Shown: piece after piece, positions 1-9,624 of the stretch | Layout: each line of letters opens with the position of its first letter | How positions within the stretch are numbered: position 1 is the first letter of the stretch | DNA from: Volvox africanus | Taxonomy: Eukaryota; Chlorophyta; Chlorophyceae; Chlamydomonadales; Volvocaceae | Assembly (NCBI GenBank): GCA_030268105.1 | Contig: BSDZ01000023.1 | Coordinates: forward strand, 1,612,001 to 1,676,000 | Reading direction: 5' to 3' | Length of the DNA: 64,000 bases | Program-made: the position numbers and the translations under genes | Notes under the pieces: model-generated | Seen by the model: only the letters and a program-made list of their open reading frames with translations | What the model was told of the DNA's origin: nothing | The model's database searches: none

Positions 1-2296
1 CTGAAGCATCTTGAGCACGTGCTTGAGGTGATGAAGCGGGAGCAATTGTTTGCTAAGCGCGCCAAATGTTTTTGGGCGCAGCCTCAAGTGGAGTATTTGG
101 GCCATATTGTATCGGCCACGGGAATAAGGATGGACCCACAGAAGGTAGCTGTGGTTCGTGAATGGCCCGCGCCTCAGAACCTCACTAAACTACGCCAGTT
201 CTTAGGTTTGACCAACTACTTCCGTAAGTTTATTAATAAATACTCCATTATTGCGGCCCGCTTACAAATCTGACACGGAAAGGAGGTTTCGCTTCTCTCG
301 AGGCCTGGACACCCGCAGGCCAGCGGGCATTTGAAGAGCTCAAGCAAATCGTCGCCAACGACGTTACCCTCTTTTTCCCTGATTACTCGTTGCCGTTTCG
401 TGTTGTGTTTCGTGTTGCCGTATCGGATGCTTCCCTGCATGGAAGTGGTGCTGTATTGTTGCAGGAAGGACGACCGATCACCTTCATGAGTAAGAAATTC
501 TCGGGTGCGGACACCCGATACACGACCGGAGAACAGGAGCTGTTGGCAGTTCTACATGCTCTAAAGGAATGGCGCTGCTACCTTGAAGGCCGCCCTTTCA
601 CACTGAAGACCGACCACAAACCGCTGACATTCTTACAGAGTGTCCCCACGCTCAACCGACGACAAGCCCGATGGATGGAGTATCTATCGCATTTCGACTG
701 TACATGGGAGTATATCGCCGGCAGGATTAATATCGCTGACGCCCTCAGTCGACACCCATCACTACATGCCGCGATTCTGGCAGCACCGGTTACCCGTTCG
801 CGCCGTCAGGAGGTGCCGAAAGCAGCAGACCTTGCACAACGGCTCAAAGCGGCGTATGAAGCAGATCCATGGTTCGCTACACCAAGCAATGTGGAACATC
901 TACGCAAGCGCAGCGATTTATGGTTGCGGACGGATGGCTCGACAACGCAAATCGTCATGCCGAACGATGACGCTCTGTGCTACGATCTTCTTGCTCGGTT
1001 CCACGAGGACCTGTTAGCAGGACACCCTGGAAGCACGCGTTTGGCAGAGCTAGTACGACGCTCATTCTGGTGGCCGCGCGTGGTGAAGGATGCGGAAAAC
1101 TTCGTGCAAAGGTGCAGTTTATGTCAGCGCAACAAAGCATTATCCGGTAAGGGCCAGGGTTTATTACAACCTTTACCCATACCAGATGCCCCTTGGGAAA
1201 GTGTTTGAATGGACTTCGTAGTCGCGCTACCCAAAACTGAGGGGGGATACGACACAGTGTTCGTCATGGTCAATCGCTTGACCAAGATGGTTCATTTAGC
1301 CCCCTGCACCTCGTCTTGCACTGCTGAACAAACAGCACGTTTATTTTTCGATAACGTGGTCTGATTGCATGGCATTCCTAAAAATGTGATATCCGATCGC
1401 GGCGGTCAATTCACGTCTAAGTTTTGGGAAGGGCTATGTGAACTTGTCGGTATGCGCATTCATTTGAGCACAGCGTATCATCCACAATCCGATGGGCAAA
1501 CCGAACGCATAAATCGCACGTTGGGCGATATGCTAAGGAATTTCGCGGGATGCACACCCTCCGTCTGGGATACGTTTCTGACTTTGGCAGAATTTGCGCT
1601 TAACAACGCTGTTAACCGCTCGACAGGTCAAAGCCCTTTCTTTCTGAATTATGGATTCCATCCTGCGCTACCCGTGTGGCAAGAGTTGGAGGTAAATATC
1701 CCAGCGGCTAAAACCTTTGCCAAGTCGTTCCTATCCCGCATGACAAGGCATGTTTGGACGCGGCCCAACAACGGACGATGGACTACTATAATAAATCCAA
1801 ATGAGACGTAACATTTTTGGTGGGACAAATGGTTTTATTGAGCACTAAGAATCTGCGTTCGCTTGCTGACGGTTCCCGAAAATTACTACCTCGCTGGATT
1901 GGTCCATATCCCGTTGTTCGCATGGTAGGGAATGTAGCTGTGGAGCTATCCCTACCTTCTGACATGAATATCCACCCCACGTTTCATATCTCTCTCATCC
2001 GTCCTTATCGCAGCACAGCGCCCGTTACAAACAACACTGATGCCCCTGCAGTAATGGACCCCGGTCCCGAGACCTGGATCGCAGGCAAGCAAAAGGTGTA
2101 TGATGTGGAGCGGATACTGGATTATCGGGTTCGTCGTATAGGTCGACAGCGACGAAAGCAGAAAGTGCACGAATATCTGGTCAAGTGGACTGGCTATTCT
2201 AGCGAGCATAACTCTTGGGAGCCGACGCGTAACTTCTCGCCAGAAATGAAGCCCCTTTTGGAGGAAGCTCGTTTACATGCCACACAGACCCAATGA
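1..2296 (+). pseudogene. Broken gypsy pol: RT end, RNase H, integrase, chromodomain
   Basis: Four open segments in order encode one decayed polyprotein. Segment 19-273 is the RT thumb/connection (FLGLTNYFRKF). Segment 390-1208 holds RNase H (VSDAS, GEQEL, TDHKPL, ADALSRHP) and the integrase HHCC zinc domain (GHPG, CSLCQRN). Segment 1209-1811 is the integrase core, with Asp in MDFV, Asp in SDRG and Glu in QTERIN. Segment 1817-2296 is the GPY/F-like part and a chromodomain (VHEYLVKWTGY, NSWEP). Breaks seen: a 1-nt frameshift near 255-270, in-frame TGA at 1206 and near 1362, and a frameshift near 1740-1815. The conserved VDRL of the integrase reads VNRL. No functional product is expected. Confidence 0.9.
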
Positions 2297-2340
2297 TCTT
2301 TGCAGTTGATGCTGTTCGATGCAGCAAGGACGCTGCATAT

Positions 2341-2354
2341 GGGAGGGGGGATAG
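2341..2354 (+). other. Polypurine tract of A1
   Basis: The purine run gggagggggg followed by atag sits directly before the LTR start. This is where plus-strand priming occurs in LTR elements. The same tract precedes the A2 LTR at 11773. Confidence 0.75.
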
Positions 2355-2355
2355 T

Positions 2356-3170
2356 TGTTGTACGCCGGTTCGATCACCATTCACACCAAAATAGGCCGCA
2401 ATACATGCGAGCATTCTGAAGCATGATATAATCATATTAGCATGATATACTCGAGTATATCTAGCTAATCAGGCATGTCGCATTATCATTTATGACATCG
2501 CGCTGTCGGTCAACGTGTTTGACTCGAGGCTGATAATTAATGCGCGATCTATCTGTTGGCACAATATCCCACGTGATAATACTTTAAATATTATTACCTC
2601 ATCCGTGTCATAAACCATACGCGTATGCGAGAATGCGACGATCGCGATGGTTGGGTCGGCAACTGAATATCGATATTCGGACCTTCGCATTTTGCATGCG
2701 TTGCATCCATTAATATCACGATTTACGCGATATTCAGAACAGTGCTACGAAGGTACTCACACTTGAGATCGGAATCCAGTGAGACCTGTACTGCACATCG
2801 GTATCGCGACGTGATAGGTGTGAGGACGGCCGCCTAGAGACCGAAGTCGGCTTGATGCTACTTTGGATTAAGTACTCACGTACTTGACTCTATCTAATTC
2901 GCATGCATACGATATACTCATTTAAATTCGGCCTGAGCTATTCCAGCATCTCATCTTCGGCCGGATGATGAACATTGCCCGCGGGGTCTGACGGCCGCCT
3001 ACCGATTTGTAAACGAAGTCTATTGTAAGTTGAATCTTTCCTTATTGTAGAGTCTTCCGCTGTCACTTTGCTCGCATTGGATTGCCTTGCTGTTCGTAAG
3101 CTTGGTGTGCACTTAGCTAACATCCAGACGTGCAGATTCAGTGCATGGTTGAAGAAGGAAGGATACAACA
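2356..3170 (+). repeat. 3' LTR of A1 (subfamily A)
   Basis: This 815-bp LTR starts TGTTGTAC and ends ATACAACA, giving the usual TG...CA termini in a short inverted repeat. Near-identical sequence recurs at 11788-13156 (+) and 16381-17185 (-), which fixes both ends. The interior is AT-rich with small palindromes around tatcgatattcgga. Confidence 0.9.
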
Positions 3171-3279
3171 AATATATCGCCGTCAGAAGTAATATTGCTG
3201 ACGCCCTCAGTCGACATCCGTCACTACACGCTGCAATTCTAGCAGCACCGATTACCCGTTCGTGCAGTCAGGAGGTGCC
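3171..3279 (+). pseudogene. RNase H scrap of an A-like element
   Basis: The sequence matches A1 positions about 711-817 and reads the RNase H end (ADALSRHPSLHAAILAAP). It is caught between the 3' LTR of A1 and the LTR of B. It is most simply the remnant of an older copy into which the flanking elements inserted. Confidence 0.85.
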
Positions 3280-4099
3280 TGTTGTGCTACGGTTCATTTC
3301 CCACCGATGCGTAGGTCGATGCGACCCTACGAGGCGAAATGCTATCTTGACAAACGCATGAATGATCATTGCATATGAATAAACCTGCATGATATAAATG
3401 TATTCGCATACATTTATATATACGTTTGGCATGTTGTCATTATCCATCACGACATCGCATCATGGCAAATCCGCCTAGCATGCATGAAATACCGAATCAT
3501 TGAAGTGCGCATTATGCTCGTGCTACGAAACGATAAGTAATATTATTTGATATAATATTACTTCATTACAGCACACGTTGAGAGCGCCGCACTCGTCACG
3601 ATGCATGCCTTGCAACCGAATATCGTTATTCGGACCCTTGCATCATGCAAATGCCGGAAAGGCTTATACGTTGTTATGCTTCGACATCGCCTATACGCAG
3701 TAGGGTTGTCACACTTAGGATCGGCCTCCTAGTGTGAAACGTACGACATTGCGATGCTGCGAGTATAACAGATGCGAGGACGGCTAAGCAAGATAAGACA
3801 TTCAATACCGGAGAACACTTGTGTGTTCTACGCTATTATTACTATACGCTATTCTACTTACTAAACTTCGCTATTCACCGCCGCGTGATGATTGCTTGCT
3901 TCCGGCGCTGACGGCGATTACGTCCATTGCACCGCTTCGATCTGTAAGACTGTAAGTTATATCTCTTCTTGTTTGAAGTCTTCCGCTGTCTCTGTTTGCT
4001 CGCGCTTGTCTTGCTGTACTTGCAAGTGCTCGTGCATCGGTGTCGAAAGCCTTCAGACGCGCAGATACTTATGAGCAAACACGAAGGAGAGGTACAACA
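3280..4099 (+). repeat. 5' LTR of B (subfamily B)
   Basis: This 820-bp LTR starts TGTTGTGCTACG and ends GGTACAACA and is followed at once by a primer-binding site. It shares ends and general layout with subfamily A, but the interior is diverged, so B is a separate subfamily. Confidence 0.85.
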
Positions 4100-4102
4100 A
4101 AT

Positions 4103-4117
4103 TGGTATCAAGACAGG
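4103..4117 (+). other. Primer-binding site of B
   Basis: TGGTATCAAGACAGG begins with the TGG complementary to a tRNA 3' CCA. It resembles the TGGTATCAGAGC site that pairs with initiator methionine tRNA. The tRNA identity is inferred. Confidence 0.65.
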
Positions 4118-4565
4118 TTCATTGCCTAACTGTCTCTCTTTGTCTAATCGGAAGTAGGTTCTTTCTATGGCGAGTTCCAGCGACGAACCACGAGGACCAC
4201 TAGATACTTTTGCCGAAGACCTAGGTTGCACCGTTTTGGACGCCGCCGCTTCCGGTTTGTAATTGTTTAATTGCTTTTGCTTAGATTGCTGCACTTGTTG
4301 TGTAAGTGTACGCTCTGAGTCGCAGGTAATCTCAGTGCACCGGCATTGCTTGCCGCGGCGACTGAGACCGGCTTTCGTCCGGACCATTTGACGACTCTCA
4401 TCGCCCAAACTACGGAGATCAGGACTCAGCTGGGCAAGTACTTGCTGAGTTTACTGAATCTTCTCAAGAGTACTGTCGGTAGGCTCACCGAATCGTTTTG
4501 TACTCTTGCCCTTGCAATAGAAGTCGGCTTCTATTACGCAAATCTAGGGTATTGCTTCGTGTTCC

Positions 4566-5801
4566 ATGTCCATGGAACGTGACGATACGCCGCACACTAG
4601 CTTAGCTAGCCAACCCGATTTTGTTGTGGCTGCTAGAGCGCCGGATAGAGGTCTTGAGACTGTTGGCACGCGAGCCACTCAAGAGCCCCTTGTCCTTCAG
4701 AACCCTGCTCACTTAATTGTGCCGCATTCAGCAGTTAATACGAATATGGACAACACTGCTGGTCCACGGGTTCTGCCATTACCTCAAGCGCGAGGTCACG
4801 ATGACATCCCTGAGGTGATGAGATTGTCAATTCTTGTTCCTAGGCTCAATATCTCGCTGACTGAAAAGACACCAGGACATAGCATAGCCGATGCAACTCG
4901 TGCATACGTGCGTGACGCTAAAAAGTATCTCCAGGCTGTTCATGGTGGCGATAATGATGGTATCAGGTGTCTCTTCGTTGGTAACACCCTCGAGGGCTCA
5001 GCGAAGGACTGGTATCGCGAATGGACCACCGCCCGGGGCGACTATACTTTTGACGAGATGATCGCCGCTTTGCTCGCACGGTTCGCTACTGAGGTGCAAG
5101 CACGTGATGTGGAGGCTCGTAAGGTCTTGGCGGCCGGTAGTTACCACATGCGTCGGGGTGAAAATGTACCTGCGTACCAGTCACACTTCGAAGCACTAGT
5201 GACCCCCATTGCTGATCTCACCGAAACCGAACGTGTCTTTTGGTTTAAGCGAGGCCTGACGAAACTGTTGGCTAAATGGTGCGCTACTGACTTGGCTGGG
5301 GTGCCGATCAAGTCGTATGATGCCTTGGTCACTTTTGCTAAGGGTACGGAGATACGACTCCTTGCCGGTGAGGAAGAAGTCAAGTCTGTCCCTCGTGCAA
5401 ATGCCGTGCAAGTGCAGGATCCGCCTGGGGAAGCTGTAGCTCTCGACCAGGAACTCGGAGCGACCCGCCCCACACCTACTGCCGCGACGCGACGCAGCAA
5501 CCGGCAACGCAAGGCGTGCAGGGGCGCTAGCTCGGGTGTCCGCGGGTCAGGGGGAGCAGGTCCGAGCTCGGACCCGGCTAAGAGCAGGAAGCGTGGTGGT
5601 GCGCCGTCGTCGGCAGCCACACAGCGCTCTGACCCCAATGCGAAGCGGACTCGCACGGATGACTCGTTTATGCCTAAATGGAATTGCAATCGTTCCGAAT
5701 TCGAGCGTCGGAAAGCGGCCAATGTTTGTCTACGGTGCGTGGAGAGTCATCCTACGAAGGATTGCCCGTTACTGCCGCCGTTTGTACCTCAGCCGAAATA
5801 G
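4566..5801 (+). CDS. Gag polyprotein of element B
   Basis: This intact 411-aa ORF encodes the structural protein that packages element RNA. The central part (about residues 110-270) is a retrotransposon-gag capsid-like domain, with FVGNTLEGSAKDWYREW, a helical FDEMIAALLARF stretch and RRGENVPAYQSHFEAL. A basic, Gly/Arg/Ser-rich linker follows. Near the C-terminus is a zinc knuckle CLRC-VES-H-PTKD-C, which is CX2CX3HX4C, one residue shorter than the usual CX2CX4HX4C. The first ATG (4566) is used; a second ATG lies two codons on. It ends in TAG, after which the same frame continues into a methyltransferase-like segment. Element C gag (14660-15862) is its closest relative here, with a similar capsid region and knuckle. 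Confidence 0.9.
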   Translation: MSMERDDTPHTSLASQPDFVVAARAPDRGLETVGTRATQEPLVLQNPAHLIVPHSAVNTNMDNTAGPRVLPLPQARGHDDIPEVMRLSILVPRLNISLTEKTPGHSIADATRAYVRDAKKYLQAVHGGDNDGIRCLFVGNTLEGSAKDWYREWTTARGDYTFDEMIAALLARFATEVQARDVEARKVLAAGSYHMRRGENVPAYQSHFEALVTPIADLTETERVFWFKRGLTKLLAKWCATDLAGVPIKSYDALVTFAKGTEIRLLAGEEEVKSVPRANAVQVQDPPGEAVALDQELGATRPTPTAATRRSNRQRKACRGASSGVRGSGGAGPSSDPAKSRKRGGAPSSAATQRSDPNAKRTRTDDSFMPKWNCNRSEFERRKAANVCLRCVESHPTKDCPLLPPFVPQPK

Positions 5802-6160
5802 GGGCTTGCCCGGGTTCCTGTGGAGGGGACACCGCCCGGGATTTCTGAACTAACGCGTGGTCGGTGGTCATCCTTACGGCCAGCCGTGAAGGCATTGTTG
5901 CCTTGCGTACTTGGACACATTGAGCAAGTAATTGCGTGAATCATCACGCTTGACGGACGCACGGGACTTCTCTGCTTCGATCTGTTGTGTAATTTGTTTA
6001 CACCTCACCGTCCCCTGTCGTCTATCGATCTGTCTAACCACGTGGTTTTGTTCATCCCCCCGTCTCTGCGTGAGATGTCGGAACAGTTGGCCGTTTACAG
6101 GAGATGTAGGCGTCAATATCCAGGCACCGCCGCATGTGTATTACTCCCCGCTTTCTGTCG
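5802..6160 (+). pseudogene. Start of pol of element B with a decayed adenine-methyltransferase-like domain
   Basis: Directly after the gag TAG the same frame stays open for about 45 codons, meets a TGA at 5936-5938, then continues to about 6160. Pieces such as ITLDG, LCNLFTPHRPLSSIDL, VVLFIPPSL, YRRCRRQ and ACVLLPAF line up, in order and spacing, with FTFDA, LCPRFASPSNPFATHNL, FAWINPPYN, YISCKHK and AVFVVPKW in the pol of element D. It is therefore the same phage/DIRS Dam-like domain at the same place (between gag and protease). Its catalytic NPPY has become IPPS, so it is dead. The reading is cut at the B/D junction. The homology call rests on alignment by eye. Confidence 0.6.
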
Positions 6161-9100
6161 GTGCAAGGCAGAGGCAAAGCAGCTGGCACTTTCGAGGGTA
6201 TATGCAGGTCAACCGGCACACGCGGTTGCTGGACACCATTAAGCAAAAATGGTGTCATACCTGTCGAACGTTGTTTGGAGTTATTGATAGCAAACTCAAT
6301 CAACGGTAAGTGATCATCCCAATCATCCTGATTAGGGGAGATATAGTGCCGTAAGGTCTCTTCCAGTAAGCGGTTCATTCGCTCTGTTTGTCCATCTGTT
6401 TGTGGATGGAAGGCTGTGCTCATATGGAGGTGGGTGCCCAATAGGCGAAATATTTCCTTCCAGAAATTGCTTGTAAAACGTGGGTCCCGGTCAGAGATAA
6501 TGTTCTTTGGAAGGCCGTGCTGCCGGAATACAGTGGCTACAAAAAGGCGAGCCAACTCTTCCGCTCCTGCGGTCGTGTGGGTGGGAGCAAAGTGCGTCAT
6601 TTTGCTCAGCCGGTCCACAAACACTACGATCGCATCATGCCCATTGCGAGTTGTTGGTAGCTGGGTTATCAAATCCATTGATATGCTCTCCCACACGGAA
6701 GAAGGTATGGGGAGCGGCTGCAGCAAACCACCCGGGTTAGTGTTGGTTGGTTTGTTATGCTGACATTGAGGACAAGACTTGACGTAGGCCTTCACGTCAG
6801 TATCTAGTCCAGGCCACCAGTACGTTTGTGCGATCGCTTGTTTGGTGCGGTCAATGCCGCGGTGGCCAGCGCATGGGGTATCATGATACTCTTTCATGAT
6901 GACCCGTCGTAAGTCAGCTTGATTAGGGATGTAAATCTGGGACCCATTGTACCAGAAGTTACCCTTCTTTTTGAGCCGCAGCTTTGCTACCTTAGTTTTC
7001 GTGAGATTGAGATCACCGTCATACCCGCGGATGATTCGGTGTCCTAAGTCGCTGTCAATCAGCGCGGCAGAAAGCAAGTTGAGCACCACGTCGTGGACCC
7101 GACTGATAGGGTCAGCTACGTTCACCCGACCAGGGCGATACTCCCATTTAAATGTGAAACGTGATAATCGCTCCATCCAACGAGCTTGGCGGCGGGATAG
7201 CTTATCCGCGCTTTTCTGTTCTTGGAGGTATACCAGTGGTTGGTGATCCGTGATCAACGTTACATCACTGGCGCCTTCAAGGTAACAACGCCACTCTTCC
7301 AGGGCTAAGACAGTGCCGAGGCACTCTTGGTCTGTTGTCGAGTAGTTGTACTCTGCCTTATTGAATTTAGAACTGGTATAGGCGACAGGGTGGTCATCCT
7401 GCAAGAGGACGGCTCCTGTGCCATGTATTGAGGCATCAGACCAAACCGTGAAAGGTTTATCAAGCTCGGGGAGTTTAAGTACTGGTGCATTTGTCAAGGC
7501 ATGCTTCACACCCTGGAAGGCTGCCTTGCAGGCTTCGGTCCAGTAGAAGGGCACTTTCTCACTGGTAAGGGTTGTGAGGGGGGCCACAAGGGAGGAATAA
7601 CCCTGAATAAACCTCCTGAAATAATTGGCTAAGCCAAGGAACGCCCGCAGTCGCTTAATATCCGTGGGGACAGGCCAGTCTTTAATGGCTGTTACTTTGC
7701 GGTCGTCCACCTTTAAGCCTTCTTGGCTTACTTTGTGGCCAAGGAAGTGCAGTTCGAACCGGTTGAACTGACACTTCGACAATTTTGCCTTGAATTGGTG
7801 CTTTCGGAGCAAGGACAGTACCAAACGGAGGTGCTGTTCATGCTCGGCCGGGGTCTTACTAAAGACCAGTATATCGTCCAAGTACACTAGCACAAATTTG
7901 CCAATGTAGTCAGTGAAGACACGATTCATCACTGCTTGGAACGTTGCAGGGGCATTGGTCAGTCCAAAGCAAAGTACCTTAAACTGAAACTGGCCCATGC
8001 CTGGGGCTATGAAGGCCGTTTTCTCCACATCCTCGGGAGAGATCAGTATTTGATGATACCCCTGCTGTAAGTCCAGGGAGCTGAAAATGGTAGCTCCTTG
8101 GAGTTGGTCGAAAAGGTCCGTAATATTGGGCATGGGATACCGCCGTTTGATGGTCAGTTTATTAAGCGCACGGTAGTCTAAGACCATGCGTAGTCCTTGC
8201 CCATTTGCCTTTTCGACAAAGAGAACTGGAGCCCCATAGGGTGAGGTAGAGGGTTCGATATATCCCTTATTGAGCAGTTCAGTAACTTGCTTCTTGACCT
8301 CTTGTTGCTCCAGTTGGGTGAGCCTATAGGCTCGTTTAGCGGGTGGTATGGCACCATCCACTAAAGGAATCGTGTGACCAATGTCCCGGTCGGGGGGGAG
8401 GCCTTGAAGGTCCTCGAATACATCCTTGTATTCCTCCAGTAATTCTGATAACTTCAAATTAGCTAGGAGATTATTCCCACCGGAACTGGGGTCAGGAGTT
8501 GGAGTGTGCTCCTCTGCTTGCACAAGTAGGAGATAACTCCGTGCTCCTTTAGCAATTCGTTTGCCTGCTGCTTTCGCAGATACCGTCTCGACAGTAGTCG
8601 CTGCATAAAGTGTTGCAGTGACATAGTTCATGAGGGTAATCGCATCAAGGTTAGCGTCGATACCCGGGGAAGACCAAAGGGATGGCGTAAACGTATACGC
8701 ATCATTTGGCTTCTTATACACTGTCAGGGTATGAGTTGCCCAGCACATTGTGGCTTTTCGTTTTCCTAACCAGTCATTAGCCAGGATAATATCAACACCT
8801 GGGACATCTTGCTTTAGAACAAGGAGTTTGACTGTGTCGTGGAACTTGTCAATTTGAAGATTGGGAACAACTGAGCCCTCAATCAGTTCTGTGTTGCCAT
8901 TAGCCACTTTAACTGAGCTGGTAAGTGTGGGTTTGAGAGCAAGGGCCATTTTCGTAACGGCTGTTAGGGATATAAACCCGTCTGTTGTATCTTTACAATT
9001 GGCACCGGAATCGGCCAAGACTTTGCAGGCCGTTTGGCACAGTTGAGCATCAAAGATCATAGAAGGTGTAGAACCAACTATGGAGTTCAAGTGCACGGTA

Positions 9101-9624
9101 GTGGACGGTCGGTCATACCATAGCTGGAGAGGCCATGGGACACCGGGCATAAGCTCCCGTACTCCTGTGCAACTTTTCTTCAGGAACAATTGTTTCCCTG
9201 GTGCATATGTTTTGATCAGGCGAAAGCCTGCTGCTCGCATACTGTGCTCTATTGAGCTCCACTTGGGGACTACAAAGACTGCAGAGGTATTTTCTGGATC
9301 TTTGTGTTTGCAGGAGATATAGTGTTTTTGCCATTGAGCAATGTGATTGTAAGGAGGATTAATCCAAGCAAACTCACCCGCAAGATTATGGGTCGCAAAT
9401 GGGTTTGATGGAGAGGCAAAACGTGGACAGAGACTATTATTGCCCGAATCGTTACATGTGGCGTCAAAGGTAAATTGACGGCCGAGTTGGGTCTCAACCT
9501 GACGGAATTCATCAGGCCGGAACATCCGAGCAGTCTGAGGGCTGTCGGTCATGGGCAACACAAACTCTCCATCTGGTGCAACCAGTTTAACTGGTTCACA
9601 TTCCTCCACACGCTTGCCAGGGTC
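6052..9624 (-). CDS. Pol polyprotein of element D: MTase-like, protease, RT, RNase H, integrase
   Basis: This is one open frame of about 1190 codons. Numbering from the codon at 9609, residues 30-150 resemble DNA N6-adenine methyltransferase of the phage Dam/DIRS kind (FTFDA 46-50, NPPY 84-87). The aspartic protease begins at ADSG (199-202). RT has SLDL (D513) and YLDD (576-579). RNase H has D725, the QE pair near 762 and D788. Integrase has H909, H916, C946, C949 and the triad D979, D1040, E1076. All key residues are present. From about residue 1150 (position about 6160) the ORF reads antisense of element B, so the true C-terminus is missing. No ATG lies near the start; translation by readthrough of the gag TAG at 9625-9627 is the simplest route. 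The first internal ATG is at 9552. Confidence 0.92.
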   Translation of the reverse strand, partial: DPGKRVEECEPVKLVAPDGEFVLPMTDSPQTARMFRPDEFRQVETQLGRQFTFDATCNDSGNNSLCPRFASPSNPFATHNLAGEFAWINPPYNHIAQWQKHYISCKHKDPENTSAVFVVPKWSSIEHSMRAAGFRLIKTYAPGKQLFLKKSCTGVRELMPGVPWPLQLWYDRPSTTVHLNSIVGSTPSMIFDAQLCQTACKVLADSGANCKDTTDGFISLTAVTKMALALKPTLTSSVKVANGNTELIEGSVVPNLQIDKFHDTVKLLVLKQDVPGVDIILANDWLGKRKATMCWATHTLTVYKKPNDAYTFTPSLWSSPGIDANLDAITLMNYVTATLYAATTVETVSAKAAGKRIAKGARSYLLLVQAEEHTPTPDPSSGGNNLLANLKLSELLEEYKDVFEDLQGLPPDRDIGHTIPLVDGAIPPAKRAYRLTQLEQQEVKKQVTELLNKGYIEPSTSPYGAPVLFVEKANGQGLRMVLDYRALNKLTIKRRYPMPNITDLFDQLQGATIFSSLDLQQGYHQILISPEDVEKTAFIAPGMGQFQFKVLCFGLTNAPATFQAVMNRVFTDYIGKFVLVYLDDILVFSKTPAEHEQHLRLVLSLLRKHQFKAKLSKCQFNRFELHFLGHKVSQEGLKVDDRKVTAIKDWPVPTDIKRLRAFLGLANYFRRFIQGYSSLVAPLTTLTSEKVPFYWTEACKAAFQGVKHALTNAPVLKLPELDKPFTVWSDASIHGTGAVLLQDDHPVAYTSSKFNKAEYNYSTTDQECLGTVLALEEWRCYLEGASDVTLITDHQPLVYLQEQKSADKLSRRQARWMERLSRFTFKWEYRPGRVNVADPISRVHDVVLNLLSAALIDSDLGHRIIRGYDGDLNLTKTKVAKLRLKKKGNFWYNGSQIYIPNQADLRRVIMKEYHDTPCAGHRGIDRTKQAIAQTYWWPGLDTDVKAYVKSCPQCQHNKPTNTNPGGLLQPLPIPSSVWESISMDLITQLPTTRNGHDAIVVFVDRLSKMTHFAPTHTTAGAEELARLFVATVFRQHGLPKNIISDRDPRFTSNFWKEIFRLLGTHLHMSTAFHPQTDGQTERMNRLLEETLRHYISPNQDDWDDHLPLIEFAINNSKQRSTGMTPFLLNGVQQPRVPVDLHIPSKVPAALPLPCTDRKRGVIHMRRCLDIDAYISCKRPTVPTSHAETGG

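Larger units (their letters stand above)
1..3170 (+). mobile_element. Ty3/gypsy chromovirus A1, 3' part, cut by the window edge
   Basis: This is the 3' portion of an LTR retrotransposon: the end of reverse transcriptase, RNase H, integrase, a GPY/F-type region with a chromodomain, a polypurine tract and the 3' LTR. The domain order RT-RNase H-integrase-chromodomain is that of Ty3/gypsy chromoviruses. The 5' LTR, gag, protease and most of RT lie beyond the left edge. Several frameshifts and in-frame stops show it is dead. Its right end abuts an RNase H scrap of a related copy, so A1 probably inserted into an older member of its own family. Confidence 0.9.
3280..6160 (+). mobile_element. Ty3/gypsy element B, 5' part (LTR, PBS, gag, start of pol)
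   Basis: B consists of a complete LTR, a tRNA primer-binding site, an untranslated leader, an intact gag ORF, a TAG, and the start of pol. Near 6160 the forward-reading sequence stops and the reverse-strand element D begins. The junction has no LTR, so both elements appear to have lost their 3' ends there, by deletion or end joining. Confidence 0.85.

Noticed and set aside
5874..6116. Minus-strand ORF as the C-terminal end of element D pol
   Set aside because: The plus strand of the same bases gives a better explanation (gag-pol continuation of element B with MTase-like blocks), so D ends near 6160.
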